NCBI GenBank assembly: GCA_039720395.1
Contig: CM077833.1
Span: 8,509,036-8,573,035 of the forward strand
DNA from: Liquidambar formosana
Taxonomy: Eukaryota > Streptophyta > Magnoliopsida > Saxifragales > Altingiaceae
DNA: 64,000 nucleotides
Reading direction: 5' to 3'
A model generated the notes under the pieces. The model was not told where the DNA came from. It ran no database searches and was given only the letters and a program-made list of their open reading frames with translations. Both the position numbers and the translations under genes were made by a program. Positions 10,460 through 21,503 of the stretch are shown here, in pieces. The first letter of the stretch is position 1; each line of letters opens with the position of its first letter.

Positions 10460-13435
10460 TGTCACACCCCATTTTTGTCACCTTAGCTAGGACATATCAT
10501 TTCATGTAGGATTTTGAGTCTTTTTGAGTCTAGTCTTTTGCATTGAGTTTCTATGGCATTGAATATCATGTTTATGAATTTTGAAGTGATTTGGAGTTCA
10601 TTTCGATAGTCAATAAGAACTTTTGCGACTTTAAGAGCATAATCGTCTTTTAAGCCGTATATTTTCCATTTGACCTTGAAATGAATCCCGAGTCATTCCC
10701 TTGAGTTCATATGGTTACATAGAGTCTACATATAGGTTCAATTTCATAAATTAATGGTTTAAGATCAATTCGGCTCGTAATGGTTCGAGTTGGCTAAAAG
10801 ACCCTTTCATGGTTTGCTCAAATTGACTCATAAGACCCAACCAATTTTCTCTGATTTAACCTCAATTGGGCTTTATTTACATCCTAGATATGTTTAGAAA
10901 GATCGGATTTCGATTGGGAAAGCATTTGGTTCAACCTTGTGTACAAACCCAGCTTAGCGACGGTGAGGCACCATGGTTAACCACCTTTGTAAAACCTAAC
11001 CATGCACCCATGGTTAAGGATTTTTGTCCTAAAATGCTTGAAAATGTGTTCCCCTTCGAAACACGGTCGTTTTGGCTTTTATTTTGTCAAAATCGAACTT
11101 CATTTGAACATTCTAGGACTTCTACAGCGAGTAGGAGTCAAAAGGCCTCGGGTAACCGTCCGAGACTAGATGGTCAGCCGTCCAAGCCCAAACGGCTAAC
11201 CGTCCAGGCCTAGATGGTCACCCGAGAGAGTCCATCTTCAACTCAAATTCTGACTCTCTCTACCTCTTTTGATGGTTTCCTCCGCCATTACAACTTGTTT
11301 TCTCTTAGGAGTGTGTAAGTTTGAGTTGTTTGAGCACCAAGAGAGTCTCTAATAGCCCTAGGATCATTATTTAATGAATTAATCTTAGCCATTGGTTTAG
11401 GGGGTCAGTTCTCTATATAAAGGACATGGTATTCAGCATATAGGGGGAGGTTAATTGCACTTTATACTTAGAGAGAGAGGGAGCTACGAGTTTGGAGAGC
11501 TAGAAGGACATCAAGAGGAGGCTTTTCAACCCTAAGCAAGCAAGGAAACAAGAAGTTCGAAGAGAAGGAAGAGTCTACAAGAGGTAAGCATGTCTATTTA
11601 ATGCTGAACATGAGTTCTCTACTTCTCCTTCTCCTTCCTCTTCTATGATAGTTCTAGTGCATAATATAACTCCATATGTTAGGTTAGTTCAATGTTTTTA
11701 GGATGCATTATGAATGATTTTAAGATGATTTATGACTTTATATGCTTGATACTCCTTGGTTTACTAAGGATTGGATAGTGTTATTCTTCTTATCCTCTTA
11801 AATCATGCATAGTTCACATGTCTAGGTTGCTGTGATAATTATCATGAATAGATGCTCCTGTTAGTTAATATATGTGATATGAATGATATTCATGATGATT
11901 TGAGCATGTGTTAGAGTCGTTTCATAGGTTTTAATGCATGGTTGTGAAATTAGGGTTTTGATAACCCTGAATTCGCACAAGTTTCATACAGCATGCTTAG
12001 CTTAACTTTTTGAGTTGTTTCTCATCATAGTCCTTCTATATATGCTGCATATAGTTGATTCATGCTAGGTTTGCATTCATATAGTAGGTTTTATAGGGTT
12101 TTTGGAGACATTATCCTTTTCTAAGGATAATTATCCTTTTCGTTGAGCGAGGTTTTGTATGAGAGCTTTCTGTGATGTGTTTAAGCATGAAATCACTTCC
12201 ATTGTGTTCTAGTATATATATTTTACGTAGGATATGTTGATTGCACCTCCCCATAACGACTTTTTTACGTGAAATTATCTTAGGATAGTTTCGCTTAAGA
12301 AAGCTAGCCGTAGGAAGGTCTATTTTCATATTTTACATAAAATATCATCTTTTTGGTTAGAATGGGATTTGCTATCATGTTTATTGATATTGTTGGAGCC
12401 TCTCATGACTGTTAGCATGTTTCTCATAGGTTTTTTTATGCATATTAGTTAGGTCATTGCATGTAGGATTGAGTTAGAGTCCTTAGTTATTCATTATTCT
12501 TGTTGTTTGCATGATAAATGGATAATTTTAGGCCTTGTCATGGTTTTGTCTAAATTAGTATATTTCTCTCTTTGCATGATTTTGTGCACTTGTAAGGGTG
12601 CAAACAGGTACAATGCTTGTCCTATTGCAAATAGGGCTGCTATGGCTTAAAATGGCTAATGCTTGAAGCTTTTGCGCTCAGGTAAGTGGGGTATGAAGTG
12701 CCCTAATTCACTTTTTTTCTTTCTTTTCTCTTCTCCCTCCTAGGGTTATTTTTTAATACGAACATATGGTGATTATCAAAGGTTTCCTTTATTAATAAAA
12801 TTTTGGTTTTCTATCAAGGTTTTCCTCTTGTGGAAGTTTTCAATTTTGGACTAAATCAATATATTTTCAAATAAGGAAACCTAGGGTATTTACCATAGGT
12901 TTGTATTAGGTTGTAACCCTATTCTTTTCGAACTATGTGGACTTTGATCCATGTATTTCGCTGCATGGTACGTAGGCGCTCTTCGTGAGGCTCAAGTCCG
13001 TTCTAGGATCCAAGTATCCTAGGTTTTTCTTTTCTTTTCTTCTTTTTTTTTTTTTTGTTTTGTTTTGTTTAATTGATTATGCATGTATGATTGGATGGAA
13101 TACATGATATGCATGCTGCCTTGTGATGATATATGATAATATTTGAGTGAAAAAGATCTTAAGTTAGCCCAATCAAATTAAGAGACCAACTCGGGTGATG
13201 TGGGTGCCTATGGGCTTTGCCCAGAACCTTCCCACGTCGTAACTTAGCCCCCGAATCCAATTTTCTGGTTTCAAAGACTTTGCTTTTCCTTTAATGGAGT
13301 CATGTGGTTTTGAAAATAAAACATTTTTGTGGTTTTCTCTTTTTCCTAAAAAATGAGGTGGCGACTCCTTTTCGTTTGTTGTCTTTCACCCATTTCTTTC
13401 GCCAAATCCTTGTGGGCCGTTTTCCGGGGTTTATA
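10460..13435 (+). mobile_element. Solo LTR A of the Tat/Ogre-type family, 2976 bp
   Basis: Starts TGTCACACCCC and ends GGGGTTTATA where other copies end GGGGTTCACA; no primer-binding site follows. Flanks TACAT (10455-10459) and TACAC (13436-13440) look like a target-site duplication with one mutation. Internal landmarks agree with the other LTRs: palindromic module 11147-11226, TATATAAA 11414-11421, donor-like GTAAGC at 11584, acceptor-like CCTCCTAG ending 12743, conserved U5 blocks and nested hairpin 13160-13246. A short open frame at 10866-11213 falls inside this LTR and is not a gene. Confidence 0.88.
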
Positions 13436-14123
13436 TACACCTACCTTCAGTATTATGTAGAAAGAGTGAAAATGCGTTAGGAGGGTGAATCCAAGCCTAG
13501 GATGATGAAATGAACTCCTAACTCAACAAATTAAGCTCCAACCTTCACAAATCACTTGTAGAATGAAAAATCCAATCACCAAGAGTGAAGATCCGAGCTC
13601 CTAGATCATATGCAAAGGAAGAAATTAGTGTGAGAAGTTCAAATCCACACTTTCTCTCTCTCTATAAACACCCTTTCTCTCTCTCGATTTTAAAAATGGT
13701 TGATATGGGTGTTAGAATCAAGCTAAAGAGGTGTTAAAAGAACTAAGGGGCACATGCGCCATTTGACGCATTTTTAAAAACAAAATCTATGAAGGCCAAT
13801 CGATCGGCCTCTAAGGACCGGATCGATCACCCTTGGGTGGAGAAACCAAGATAGGTTCTACCTGATTCGGGAACACCCCGATCAATCAACCTATGAGCCT
13901 AATTGATTGATTTCTACTAAAATTGCCCAATAATGAATGTAAATGTATATAAATACTATTCATGCTCAATCTAACATAGATATCAAGTAAAATGACATTA
14001 ATCTACATGTTATGCATTATATATATCACCTCACACACCACGTGTAATGCACATGCAAGCTATAATCTGATAAATCGTCAATTAAACATGCAATTAAGTT
14101 AATTTAATAGAGTGGGTGTTACA

Positions 14124-16315
14124 CAAATCACCTCCCAAACACTAAACCACCACAAAAACACCTCTTCTATGGGTTGCTAAATGAGAGAGAGTGCGTTGTA
14201 TGTGTATAAAGTGTATGTAATTAAGGGAAATGAAGCAAATACAAGCAACAACAAATTAAAGTTTTAAAAGAAAGGCGTAAAGATGCGATTTTTTCTCCAT
14301 TCTATATGTTTTTATTGTGTTACTAATAGGTTTTTATGTTGAAGCTTTGAAGGACTCATATATAATAAAAAGTAGCGTATTATATATATGTACACAGAAA
14401 CCATTTAGGGGGTTTTGTTTGTGTTTGAACATATTAGATTGAGAAATAACTATCAAGAGGACCACCTTTTCCTTATTTCGCATTATTTTGGTTCGTTGAA
14501 GATCTTACACTTCTTTCCAAACTATGCAACCTGTTCCTCCAAAAGGAGAAAAAGATCTAACATATCGATAAAACAGTAATAAATAAAAGTTGCTCAATCT
14601 ACATTTTTAGGCCAAATAAAGAATCCCTATGTTTTCAATCGCGTTTGAATGTCCAAATAACAATATATATATATATATAGCATGAATTGTAAATGAACTT
14701 TCTAACATTTATTTTGTAGAGTATTACTCCTATTTATATAAAAGGGCAAAGAAATGGAGCCGAGCTTGGAAAAAGCCGTGCGCACACTCCCAATTAGTGC
14801 GAATCGCTAATGTGCTCCCAAATAGCACCAAAAAAAAAAAAAAAAAGGGCTTGATTTTAAACACACATATATCATAGATGCGCTAAATTTTTGTAAATAT
14901 ATTTTGATACTTTGAAAGGCTGCCAGATTTTTACTACACACACATATCACAAATGTACTGATTTTTTCTAAAAATATTTTAATATGCTGAAAGGATGCTA
15001 ATTTTTTGCTACACACACATATCACAGATGCACTAATTTTTTCTAGAATATTTTCATACGCCGGAAAACTATCAAATTTCTGTCATGAAAGCATGTCACA
15101 CATGCAGTAATTATGTTACGAAAGTATGTTATACACATACTAATTTTGTCACTAAAGCATGTCATACACACACAATTTTTTAAAAATATTTCCATACGCA
15201 GGAAAGACTGCCCAATTTTTGCCATGAAAAATGTGTAATATACATACTCAGAATTTTTCAAATAACTTTTGAGATGTCAGAAGGCTGCTGAAATTTCTGT
15301 AAGATTTTTACCAAATGAATAGTTTAAAATTGGTCCTTTTCATTTATCCTCCTTCCATTTCAATGTAAAATTCAACAAAAATGGTTCCATTTACCAAAAA
15401 AAATTGCATCATTTATTTTTCATATGTCGGAAGGATGTTAAATTTTCTGTGAATATTTGCAAATAAATTCATTTATTCATTTCAATATTTTCAACATCCA
15501 AAATCAATTTTCGATAAGTCATATCAAAGCAATTGCTATTCAAATCAATTCATTCCAAATCAAATAGTTTTCGTTTCATGTTATTTCATATCATTCATTC
15601 AATTCAATTCAAGCCATTGTTCCTCATTTCATCAATTTACCCCCAATTCAATCCAAACTTTCCAAGAAGGACCAAAACACCCTCCGAGTCTCAAATGACT
15701 CCAGAAAGGTTGGATTCGATCCAAATTTTCAAGAATGACAAAAATGCCCTTTGAGTTTTAAATAAATCAAATGAGTCAAATTACATTCAAATTCTTTAAA
15801 GCATTCAAGATCAATTTCTAATACTTCAAAATGCTTCCAAATCAATTCAAAATTTTTAAGGCACCATCCAAGTCTCACCAATTTCAAATTCATATCAATT
15901 TCCCAAATACCATGATTGTCGCACATCTTTTGAAATAAACAAGTATGTCATCTTCAATAGCATCTTTTAAAATTTAAAGCACATGCCATATTTCATGACA
16001 CACTCGCATTTGACATTGGGTTACTACATCTTTCAATGCATCTTTCAAAAAAACAAATCCCATATTTCAATACATCTTTTAAATCAAAAGCTAATGACAT
16101 CTTTCAATACATCTTTCAAAATCAAAAGTAAATGCCATCTTTTAATGAATTCTTTCAAATCAAGTTAGGGCCACATTTTAACACAACCCAATGTCAATAT
16201 CATTTACATGTTTCATCTTAGGAATTTTCTTAAAGTTTTGTACTATTGAGAATGCAATTTAGAACGTGGCAACTGTGGTTTTAATCCATGAGTGTAAGGG
16301 GGTGCTAATACCTTC
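14124..16315. other. Gene-free stretch with tandem repeats
   Basis: Two simple arrays are visible. At about 14850-15290 a unit of roughly 75 bp containing CACACACATATCAC recurs with heavy decay. At about 15960-16170 the phrase CATCTTTCAATACATCTTTC recurs. A (TA)n run lies near 14663-14678. I see no gene or clear element ends. Confidence 0.6.
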
Positions 16316-17831
16316 TGTGATGACCCAGAATGTTGTTGTGAGGGTTCAATGTTTGATTTATGAAGTTGTTGGAGTTGTATTATGGTTAAGAAATTATTGG
16401 GTTTACTTTTATATCTTGGTCTTAAGTAGTTTGGAAGTTATAGTGAATTAGAATTGAAGGAAATTCCATTTTTCTTAAACATTGGGAGTTTTAATCAATT
16501 ACATCAGTTTGAAGTTGACTATACCAAACTTGTAGTCAACTACACATGGTAGAATTGTGTTCTAATATGTTTAGTCGACTAAACCACTTGAAAATAGCCT
16601 CGTGATCAGATTTTTAGTGGGTAAAATGACTCTTTTGCCCCTCCTTCTATAAATAACCTATAAACATTGAAATTTCCAGTCTCTTCTCCATTTTTCAACT
16701 AAAAGAAAGACAGAAAGAGAGGGAGAGAGAGAGAGAGAGAGAGGGAGAGAAGCTTGGGGAGAAAATGGGAGGCCATTAGCAAAGCACGCAACCTCGGGAG
16801 CTCGGATTCAACTTCGTGAAGCTCTAATCTTGCAATTCCCACTCAAATCCACATGTGTACAACCTGGGGTTTGCGTTTCTAGCTTCCATATGAGAGATAG
16901 GTACATTTTTCATGGTTATAGATCATTGTATGCATGATTTGATACATTCTCATGGGTAATTGCACATTTACATGACATATTACATGTTTTACGTGGGGAT
17001 GGGGTTTAAAACTCATAAATTTCATATGTTTGGGAATCTAGAATTTTGTATTAGACCTATTTGGTTATATACATGTTATATTTCAAATTGGTACAATGGG
17101 TTGATTTTAAAAACCTATTAGGTTAAATGTTTACAATCAAACATTGGGGCTCACTTTTATACAAGTGTTGAAAACCCGTTTTTCTACCATTATAAATAAA
17201 ATGGTTTGGGGAGATTAACATGTAAATAGATGTGGTGATGAAATCTATTAGAGATAGGATTACAATGGTCCCAAAGGAATGGAACATCGTACCGTGTCTT
17301 CCCATCCTTTAGTCTTAGGTTGCGTGCTCGAATTGAGGTTACTTTCTAGATTCAAGTAGGGATCCATAGTGTTTCTTCATAATAAAATTACTTTCTAGAC
17401 CTATATAGGGATCTATAGTGTTTCCTTTTATTTCCACGCGCGAGGTCCCATATAACTTAATGAGGATTATTCGGTTTATAATACTGATATTTTAAAACCT
17501 TGGTTTACATCCTTAAAAAATGTAATCTACTGAGTTTTTACTTACACCTATTTTTAAAACAATTTTTGTAGATAATGAGCAAATTTTAGACGATCAATGA
17601 GAAAGAATCAAGTGGGGATAGCTTGGGGCACTACACGCATTTTATGCAGTTGTGTGTGGAATTGCATTATAATTTTATGGACTGTATTATGTTTAAACAG
17701 TCCAGTTATGTATAATATTGTAAGTATGAATGGTAGAACTTTGTAGAATGTTATGGCAGCTTAATTTTAATTTTTATTATTGTGGATGGTTTTATATTGT
17801 ATTGAATTGTACAAGTTTATATATTCGATAA
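16316..17831 (+). mobile_element. Tekay-like 5' LTR, left segment (rest at 38007-38151)
   Basis: Contains a TATA box TATAAATA at 16648-16655, then a GA-rich leader (about 16706-16745). CATGG at 17832-17836 is the target site duplicated by element B. The remaining 145 bp at 38007-38151 include TGACGTCA (38121-38128), a perfect palindromic CRE/bZIP-type site. Confidence 0.75.
16514..16584. promoter_or_regulatory. Palindromic site array upstream of Tekay-like TATA box
   Basis: GTTGACTA (16514) and TAGTCAAC (16533) form an inverted pair 19 bp apart. GTTTAGTCGACTAAAC (16569-16584) is a perfect 16-bp palindrome, about 36 bp further on. The array ends about 64 bp before TATAAATA. Confidence 0.6.
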
Positions 17832-18543
17832 CATGGTGTCACACCCCATTTTTGTCACCTTAACTAGGGTACATCATTTCATGTAGGAATTTGAGTCCTT
17901 TTTTAGTCTAGTCTGTTGCATTGAGTTTTTATGGCATTGAATATCATGTGTATGAATTTTGAAGTGATTTGGAGTTCATTTCGATAGTCAATAAGAACTT
18001 TCGCGACTTTAAGGGCATAATCGTCTTTTAAGCAGTATATTTTCCTTTTAACCTTGAAATGAGTCCCGAGTCATTCCCTCGAGTTCATATGAGTACATAG
18101 AGTCCATATATAGGTTCAATTCGATCAATTAATGGTTTAAGATCAATTCGGCTCATAACGGTTCGGGTTGGCTAAAAGACCCTTTCTTGGTTTGCTCAAA
18201 TTGACTCACAAGACCTATTCAATTTTCTCTCATTTAACTTTAATTGGGCTTTATTTACATCCTAGGTATGTTTAAAAAGATTGAATTTTGATTAGGAAAG
18301 CATTTGGTTCGACCTTGTGTACAAATCCAAGCTTAGCAATGGTGAGGCACCATGGTTAACCACTTTTGTAAAACCTAACCATGCACCCATGGTTAAGAAT
18401 TTTTGTCCTAAAATGTCTAAAAATGTGTCCCCCTTCGAAACATGGTCGTTTTGGCTTTTATTTTGTCAAAATCGGACTTAATTTGGCCCTTTTAGGACTT
18501 CTAAAGCGATTAGGAGTCAAAACCGGAGCGGAATAAGAGGGAC

Positions 18544-18818
18544 CTCGGGTAACTGTCCGGGGTTGGACGGTCAGCCATCTAGGCCCAGACGGCTAACCGA
18601 CCAGGCCTAGATGGTCACTCGAGGAGTCCGTCCTCAATTAGGCTTCTGACTCTTCCTTCCTTCTTTTGACAGTTTCCTCTGCCCTTACAACTTGTTTCCT
18701 ACTAGGATTGTGTAAATTTGAGTTGTTTGAGCACCAAGAGAGTCTCTAATAGCCCTAGGATCATTATCTAATGAATTAATCTTAGCCATTAGTTTAGGGG
18801 GTCAATTCTCTATATAAA
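18544..18818 (+). promoter_or_regulatory. LTR promoter: 80-bp palindromic module (18544-18623) and TATA box (18811-18818)
   Basis: The module opens CTCGGGTAACTG and closes GGTCACTCGAG, an imperfect inverted repeat, with GGACGGTCAGCC and GACGGCTAACC between, so palindromic sites recur about every 20 bp. TATATAAA follows about 190 bp later and a CT/GA-rich leader begins after it. The module has the same length in LTR A, the 3' LTR, the LTR of E and ahead of the antisense PMD gene. Confidence 0.65.
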
Positions 18819-18980
18819 GGATATGATGTTCAACACATGGGGAGAGGTGAATGGCACTTTACACTTAGAGAGAGAGGGAACTACGAGTTTGGAGAGCTAG
18901 AAGGACATCAAGAGGAGGCTCTTCAACCCTAAGCAAGCAAGAAAAAAAGGAGTTTGAAGGCAAGGAAGGTTCTACAAGAG

Positions 18981-20125
18981 GTAAGCATTCCCTTTGAATG
19001 CTGAATATAGGTTTTATCCTTTTCCTTCTTCTTCTTCTTTTATGATAGTTCTAGTGCATGATATAACTCCACATGTTAGGATAATTCATTATTTTATGAT
19101 GTGTTATGAATGATTTTGAGATGATTTATGGCTTTATATGCTTAATAATCCCTGGTTTACTAAGGTTTTGAAAGTATTATCTCTTCTGTCCTCTTAAATC
19201 ATGCATAGTTCACATGTTTAGGTTGCTGTGATAATTGTCATGAGTTGATGCTCCTGTTAGTTAATATATATGATGTGAATGATATTCATGATGATTTGAG
19301 CATGTGTTAGAGTCATTTCATAGGTTTTAATGTATAGTTGTGAGATTAGGGTTTCAATAACCCTAAAATCACACAAGTTTCATACAGCTTGTTTAGTTTA
19401 ATTCTGTGATTTGTTTCTCATCATAGTCATTCTATATATGCTGCATATAGTTGAATCATGCTAGGTTTGCATTCATATAGAGGATTTTGTAGGGTTTTTG
19501 GAGATATTATCCTTTTCTAAGGATAATTATCATTTTCGTTAAGTAAGGTTTTGCATGAGAGCTTTCTATGATGTGTTTAAACATGAAATCACTTCTATTG
19601 TATTATAGTATATATGTTTTACGTAGCATATGATGATTGTACCTTCGCATAGCATCCTTTTTACGTGAAATTATCTTAGGATAATTTTGCTTAAGAAAGC
19701 TCACCGTAAGAAGGCCTATTTTCATGTTTTACATAAAATATCATCTTCTTAGTTAGAATAGATTTTGCTATCATGTTTATTGATATTATTGATGTCTCTC
19801 ATGATTGTTAGTGTGTCTTTGGTGGGTTTTTATGCATATAGGATTTAGTTGGGGTCCTTAGTTATTCATTATTCTTCTTGTTTGCATGATAAATGGATGA
19901 TTTTAGGCCTTGTCATGATTCTGTCCAGATTAGTATATTGTTCTCTTTGCATGGTTTTGCGCACTTGTAAGGGTGCAAACAGGTACAATAATTGTCCTAT
20001 TGCAAATAGGGCTGCTATTGCTTGAAATTGCTAATGCTTGGAGCTATTGTGCTCAGGTAAATGGGTGTGAAGGTGCCCCAATTCACCTTTCCTTTCTTAT
20101 TCTTTCTCTTTTTTCTCCCTCCTAG
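18981..20125 (+). other. Candidate 5'-leader intron inside the LTR
   Basis: ACAAGAG|GTAAGC forms a good donor, and a CT-rich tract ending CCTCCTAG|GG forms an acceptor 1145 bp later. The pair is kept in LTR A (11584-12743), the 3' LTR (36126-37290) and, with a weaker donor GTATTC, in the LTR of E (55555-56703). A second donor-like CTCAG|GTAAG lies about 60-70 nt before the acceptor. No transcript evidence is available. Confidence 0.35.
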
Positions 20126-20310
20126 GGTTATTTCTTAATATGGACACATCGTAATTATGAAGGGTTTCCTTCATTAATAAAATTCTGATTTTCTATCAAA
20201 GTTTCCGTCTTGTGGAAGTTTTCAATTTTGGACTATTCAATATATTCTCAAACAAGGAAACCTAGGGTTTTAACCATAGGTTTGTATTAGGTTGTAACCC
20301 TATTCTTTTC

Positions 20311-20630
20311 GAACTACGTGGACTTTGATCCATGTATTTCGTTGCATAGTACGTAGGCGCTCGTTTTGAGGCTCAAGTCCGTTCTAGGATCCAAGTATCC
20401 TAGGTTATTTTCTTTTCTTGTCTTTTTTCTTTTTGTCTTATTTTTTTTGTTTGATTATGCATGGATGAGATGAATGGATGGGATATATATTATGCATGCT
20501 GTCTTGTGATGATATATGATATTATTTGATGTGAAAAATATCTTAAGTTAGCCCAATCAAATTAAGAGACCAACTCAGGCGATGTGGGTGCCTATGGGCT
20601 TTGCCCAGAACCTTCCCACGTCATAACTTA
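20311..20630 (+). promoter_or_regulatory. Conserved U5 blocks: ACTACGTGG block and nested hairpin
   Basis: 20311-20380 contains ACTACGTGGACTTTGATCC and later TACGTAGGCGC and CAAGTCC; CTACGT/ACGTAG and GGACTT/AAGTCC can pair. 20544-20630 can fold into three nested stems: TAAGTTA/TAACTTA (outer), GATGTGGG/CCCACGTC (middle), TGGGC-ttt-GCCCA (tip). Both are kept in every full Tat LTR here, including the divergent LTR of E. Roles in RNA packaging, dimerisation or 3'-end control are possible but only inferred. Confidence 0.65.
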
Positions 20631-20836
20631 GCCCCCGAATCCAATTTTCTGGTTTCAAAGACTTTGCTTTTTCTTTAATGGAGTCATGTGGTTTTGAAAA
20701 TAAAACATTTTTATGGTTTTCCTCTTTTCCTTAAAAAATGAGGTGGCGACTCCTTTTCGTTTGTTGTCTTTTAAACTCGTATTTATTTTCTTGCCAAACC
20801 CTTGTGGGCACCGCGCTTTTTCGTGGGTTCATAGTT

Positions 20837-20855
20837 TGGCGACTCCACTAGAGAT
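20837..20855 (+). other. Primer-binding site, tRNA-Arg type
   Basis: TGGCGACTCCACTAGAGAT lies 3 bp after the LTR end. It is complementary to the 3' end of a plant tRNA-Arg (acceptor end ...CCAGTGGAGTCG-CCA) with changes at the inner end. The tRNA-Arg primer is typical of Ogre/Tat elements. Confidence 0.88.
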
Positions 20856-21503
20856 ATCAAGGGCTAGACTTGTTTAATTTGATTGGGCTGAATTAATTTC
20901 TTGTTGTTTAATAAAATCAATCACTTGCATCTGCTTGATTGTGTGCTTTCATTTGTTGCATTGTATGCGTAATTGTTGCATGATGACTCGATTGTCCTTC
21001 GATGTATCTTTGCCAACTGATAGCCTAGTTCGACTTTGGTTTTCATGATTCCATATGTTGGGCGAAGCTATCAAACCTCTCTTGCCAAGTATGCTTGGGC
21101 TTGCCCTTGGGTATATCAAATGGATCAATCACGTATTGCTAGACCCACACGGCATTCTTGATGTCACATGCGGTTAGGTGTAAAGATTGATACAAGCAAA
21201 GTTGAGGACCCCAGCCTACCCTTTTAAAAGAAGAGAATGCATGTAACGGGCCTTCTAGGACACCGTTAGATCACCTATATGCATACACATTGTTGTGATG
21301 ATATGCTACCGTGTTTGTGATGTGTTGCCATGCTTTGTTGATTAAATGGGTAATTAAAAGAAACTTTACATCTTACATCCTTAATATGTACCCTTCCCAT
21401 GATCCCTGCAAGGGTAGTTGGTTAAGAGAACTAATTAAGTATGTATGTTCTAAAAATTTTGAGATAATTATGGAAGCTTATGATAGACCTTTAGGTTGAA
21501 AAA
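20856..21503 (+). other. 5' leader of element B
   Basis: No gene. The sequence is conserved with the leaders of D (53488-54145) and E (57490-58184), for example in CTCTCTTGCCAAGTA followed by CTTGGGCTTGCCCTTGGG, itself an inverted repeat. Conservation in three copies suggests a packaging or dimerisation region (inference). Confidence 0.7.

Larger units (their letters stand above)
7864..14123 (-). mobile_element. Minus-strand Tekay-like solo LTR carrying two nested solo LTRs
   Basis: Read on the minus strand the LTR starts TGTAACACCCACTC (14123) and ends GGGTCGTGACA (7864). It is flanked by the perfect 5-bp direct repeat CAAAT at 7859-7863 and 14124-14128, and no internal coding or primer-binding site follows, so it is a solo LTR. 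Removing the two younger insertions leaves about 1.94 kb, close to the 2.1-kb LTR at 43672-45789 whose ends (TGTAATACCCCG... GTGTGACA) are similar. Family assignment to Tekay/Del is by end sequence and length only. Confidence 0.82.
17837..20833 (+). mobile_element. 5' LTR of element B, 2997 bp
   Basis: Starts TGTCACACCCC and ends GGGTTCATA (CACA to CATA at the terminus). It carries the promoter, a very long R-U5, and U5 blocks conserved in every Tat LTR of the window. GTT separates it from the primer-binding site. Confidence 0.95.

Noticed and set aside
20837..20855. tRNA-Arg gene fragment
   Set aside because: Only the 3' terminal complement is present, directly after an LTR, which is the expected primer-binding site.
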